64,000 nt of DNA from Mesorhizobium sp. M1D.F.Ca.ET.043.01.1.1. Its GTDB lineage: Bacteria > Pseudomonadota > Alphaproteobacteria > Rhizobiales > Rhizobiaceae. The position numbers were made by a program, and so were the translations under genes. Position 1 is the stretch's first letter. Every line of letters begins with the position of its first letter. The notes under the pieces are model-generated. The model did no database searches. It saw only the letters and a list, made by a program, of their open reading frames with translations, and had not been told where the DNA came from. The stretch lies in the NCBI RefSeq assembly GCF_003952385.1, contig NZ_CP034444.1, positions 3,038,001 to 3,102,000 of the forward strand. Direction: 5' to 3'. Below are positions 63,184 to 64,000 of this stretch, one piece after another.

Positions 63184-64000
63184 ATGAAATCATATCGGCT
63201 CGCTGCCAGCCTCGGCGCAGCGTTCGTGCTTACCGCTTCCGTATCAACCGCAGCACTTGCCCAGGCGCCGGCCTGCTCGGCCCCGGTCAAGGTGCTGGCG
63301 CAGCCACGCGACGGCCTGACGCTTCTGGAGGACTCCAAGGACGAGTTCAAGAAGCTCTCCGGCGCCTCGTTCCAGATCGACTACCTCAACGAGAACGACC
63401 GTCGCGCCAAGTCGCGCGCCGACGCCTCTACCGTCGGCAACTACAACGTCTATTATGTCGACGAGGCCAATGTGGCGCTGTTCGCGTCCTCGGGCTGGAT
63501 CGCGCCGCTGACCGATTATTATCCGGCCGACTATGACTTCGCCGATTTCGATCCGGGCCGCCAGAAGGTTGCCACCTATGACGGCAAGGTGTGGTTCGCG
63601 CCGCTCACCGGCGGCGGCGACCTTATGGTCTATCGCAAGGACGTGCTGGAGGCCGCCGGCATCCAGCCGCCGAAGACGCTCGACGAGCTGATCGCCGACG
63701 TCCCGAAGCTGACCAATGCCGACAAGAGCATGTACGGCATCGCGCTGCGCGGCGCGCGCGGCTCGGGCGCCAATGTCTGGCGCTGGATGCCGTTCTTCAA
63801 GGCTTATGGCGGCACATGGTTCGACGGCGACAAGCCGGCTTTCAATTCGGACGCGGCCGTCAAGGCGACGGAGACCTATCTGAAGCTGTTCAAGGACTCC
63901 GCGCCCGGCACCCAGACCGGCAGCTGGGATGAATCGACCGGCGCCTTCCTCTCCGGCCAGGTCGCCATCCTCGTCGAATCGACGCCGCTGTCGGGCATGG
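63184..64000 (+). CDS. sugar ABC transporter substrate-binding protein (family 1), 3' truncated by window edge
   Basis: At least 272 residues are visible, open to the end of the window. A signal peptide ends at TAALAQ (about 26). The family-1 solute-binding pattern follows: FKKLSGASFQIDYLNENDRRAKSRAD, VYYVDEANVALFASSGWIAPLTDYY, LMVYRKDVLEAAGIQPPKTLDEL and LFKDSAPGTQTGSWDESTGAFLSGQVAI. GGAGGAG lies 11 bp before the ATG. The preceding 230 bp hold the likely AraC-controlled promoter, which I could not place precisely. Ligand is probably a sugar or polyol. Confidence 0.88.
   Translation, partial: MKSYRLAASLGAAFVLTASVSTAALAQAPACSAPVKVLAQPRDGLTLLEDSKDEFKKLSGASFQIDYLNENDRRAKSRADASTVGNYNVYYVDEANVALFASSGWIAPLTDYYPADYDFADFDPGRQKVATYDGKVWFAPLTGGGDLMVYRKDVLEAAGIQPPKTLDELIADVPKLTNADKSMYGIALRGARGSGANVWRWMPFFKAYGGTWFDGDKPAFNSDAAVKATETYLKLFKDSAPGTQTGSWDESTGAFLSGQVAILVESTPLSGM

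Noticed and set aside
63063-63350. 95-codon minus-strand ORF over the start of the last gene
   Set aside because: It overlaps the signal peptide region of the binding-protein gene, which has a strong SD and family motifs.

Overview
This is a high-GC, densely coded chromosomal segment that looks like a Rhizobiales genome, most likely Mesorhizobium or a close relative. That placement is an inference from family resemblance (rhizobial MatB, carnitine and amino-sugar gene types) and from the dispersed palindromic intergenic repeats, which resemble those I associate with Mesorhizobium. I saw no rRNA, tRNA, CRISPR array, IS element or prophage. Catabolic operons, each with its own regulator or transporter, make up most of the window.

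Layout. 1-5.9 kb: L-carnitine-type catabolism (L-carnitine dehydrogenase cut by the left edge, acyl-CoA dehydrogenase, ADP-forming acyl-CoA ligase, carnitinyl-CoA dehydratase) followed by an HSL-family esterase. 6.2-11.9 kb: a translationally coupled pair of large exported proteins, a propeller-like protein and a 1242-residue protein with four Ig-like repeats and a Cys-repeat tail, closed by a clear terminator. 12.1-15.5 kb: rpe, then a GntR regulator and malonyl-CoA synthetase (matB). 15.5-26 kb: a divergent amino-sugar/peptidoglycan-sugar locus, with nagA, a SIS deaminase, a GntR regulator and an amino-sugar kinase on the minus strand, and murQ, a four-gene sugar ABC transporter and an oxidoreductase on the plus strand. 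Direct-repeat operators lie between the two arms. 26.2-31.8 kb: an FAH-family hydrolase, an SDR, a double-domain aldehyde dehydrogenase and deoC.

32-55.4 kb holds the most interesting block, read here as a niacin (nicotinamide/nicotinate) uptake, salvage and degradation island. It contains fpr, hyuA-hyuB, a convergent operon (FAD subunit, fused 2Fe-2S/molybdopterin hydroxylase, 6-hydroxynicotinate reductase, UPF0280, DUF1185, MarR), a divergent nicotinamidase gene pncA, an NhaD-like antiporter, an ornithine-cyclodeaminase-family gene, a Liv-type ABC transporter and pncB. A related 14-bp near-palindrome lies 65-82 bp upstream of hyuA, the hydroxylase operon and the transporter's binding-protein gene, which suggests one regulon, possibly run by the co-encoded MarR. 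The genes fit a reductive route nicotinamide -> nicotinate -> 6-hydroxynicotinate -> tetrahydro-6-oxonicotinate. No enamidase was found, and HyuAB is a plausible ATP-dependent ring opener.

55.4-64 kb: a LysR regulator divergent from an agmatinase-family ureohydrolase with a polar amino-acid ABC transporter, a MATE exporter, an AraC regulator and the start of another sugar ABC binding-protein gene cut by the right edge. Several palindromic repeat families sit between genes and in two cases extend reading frames.
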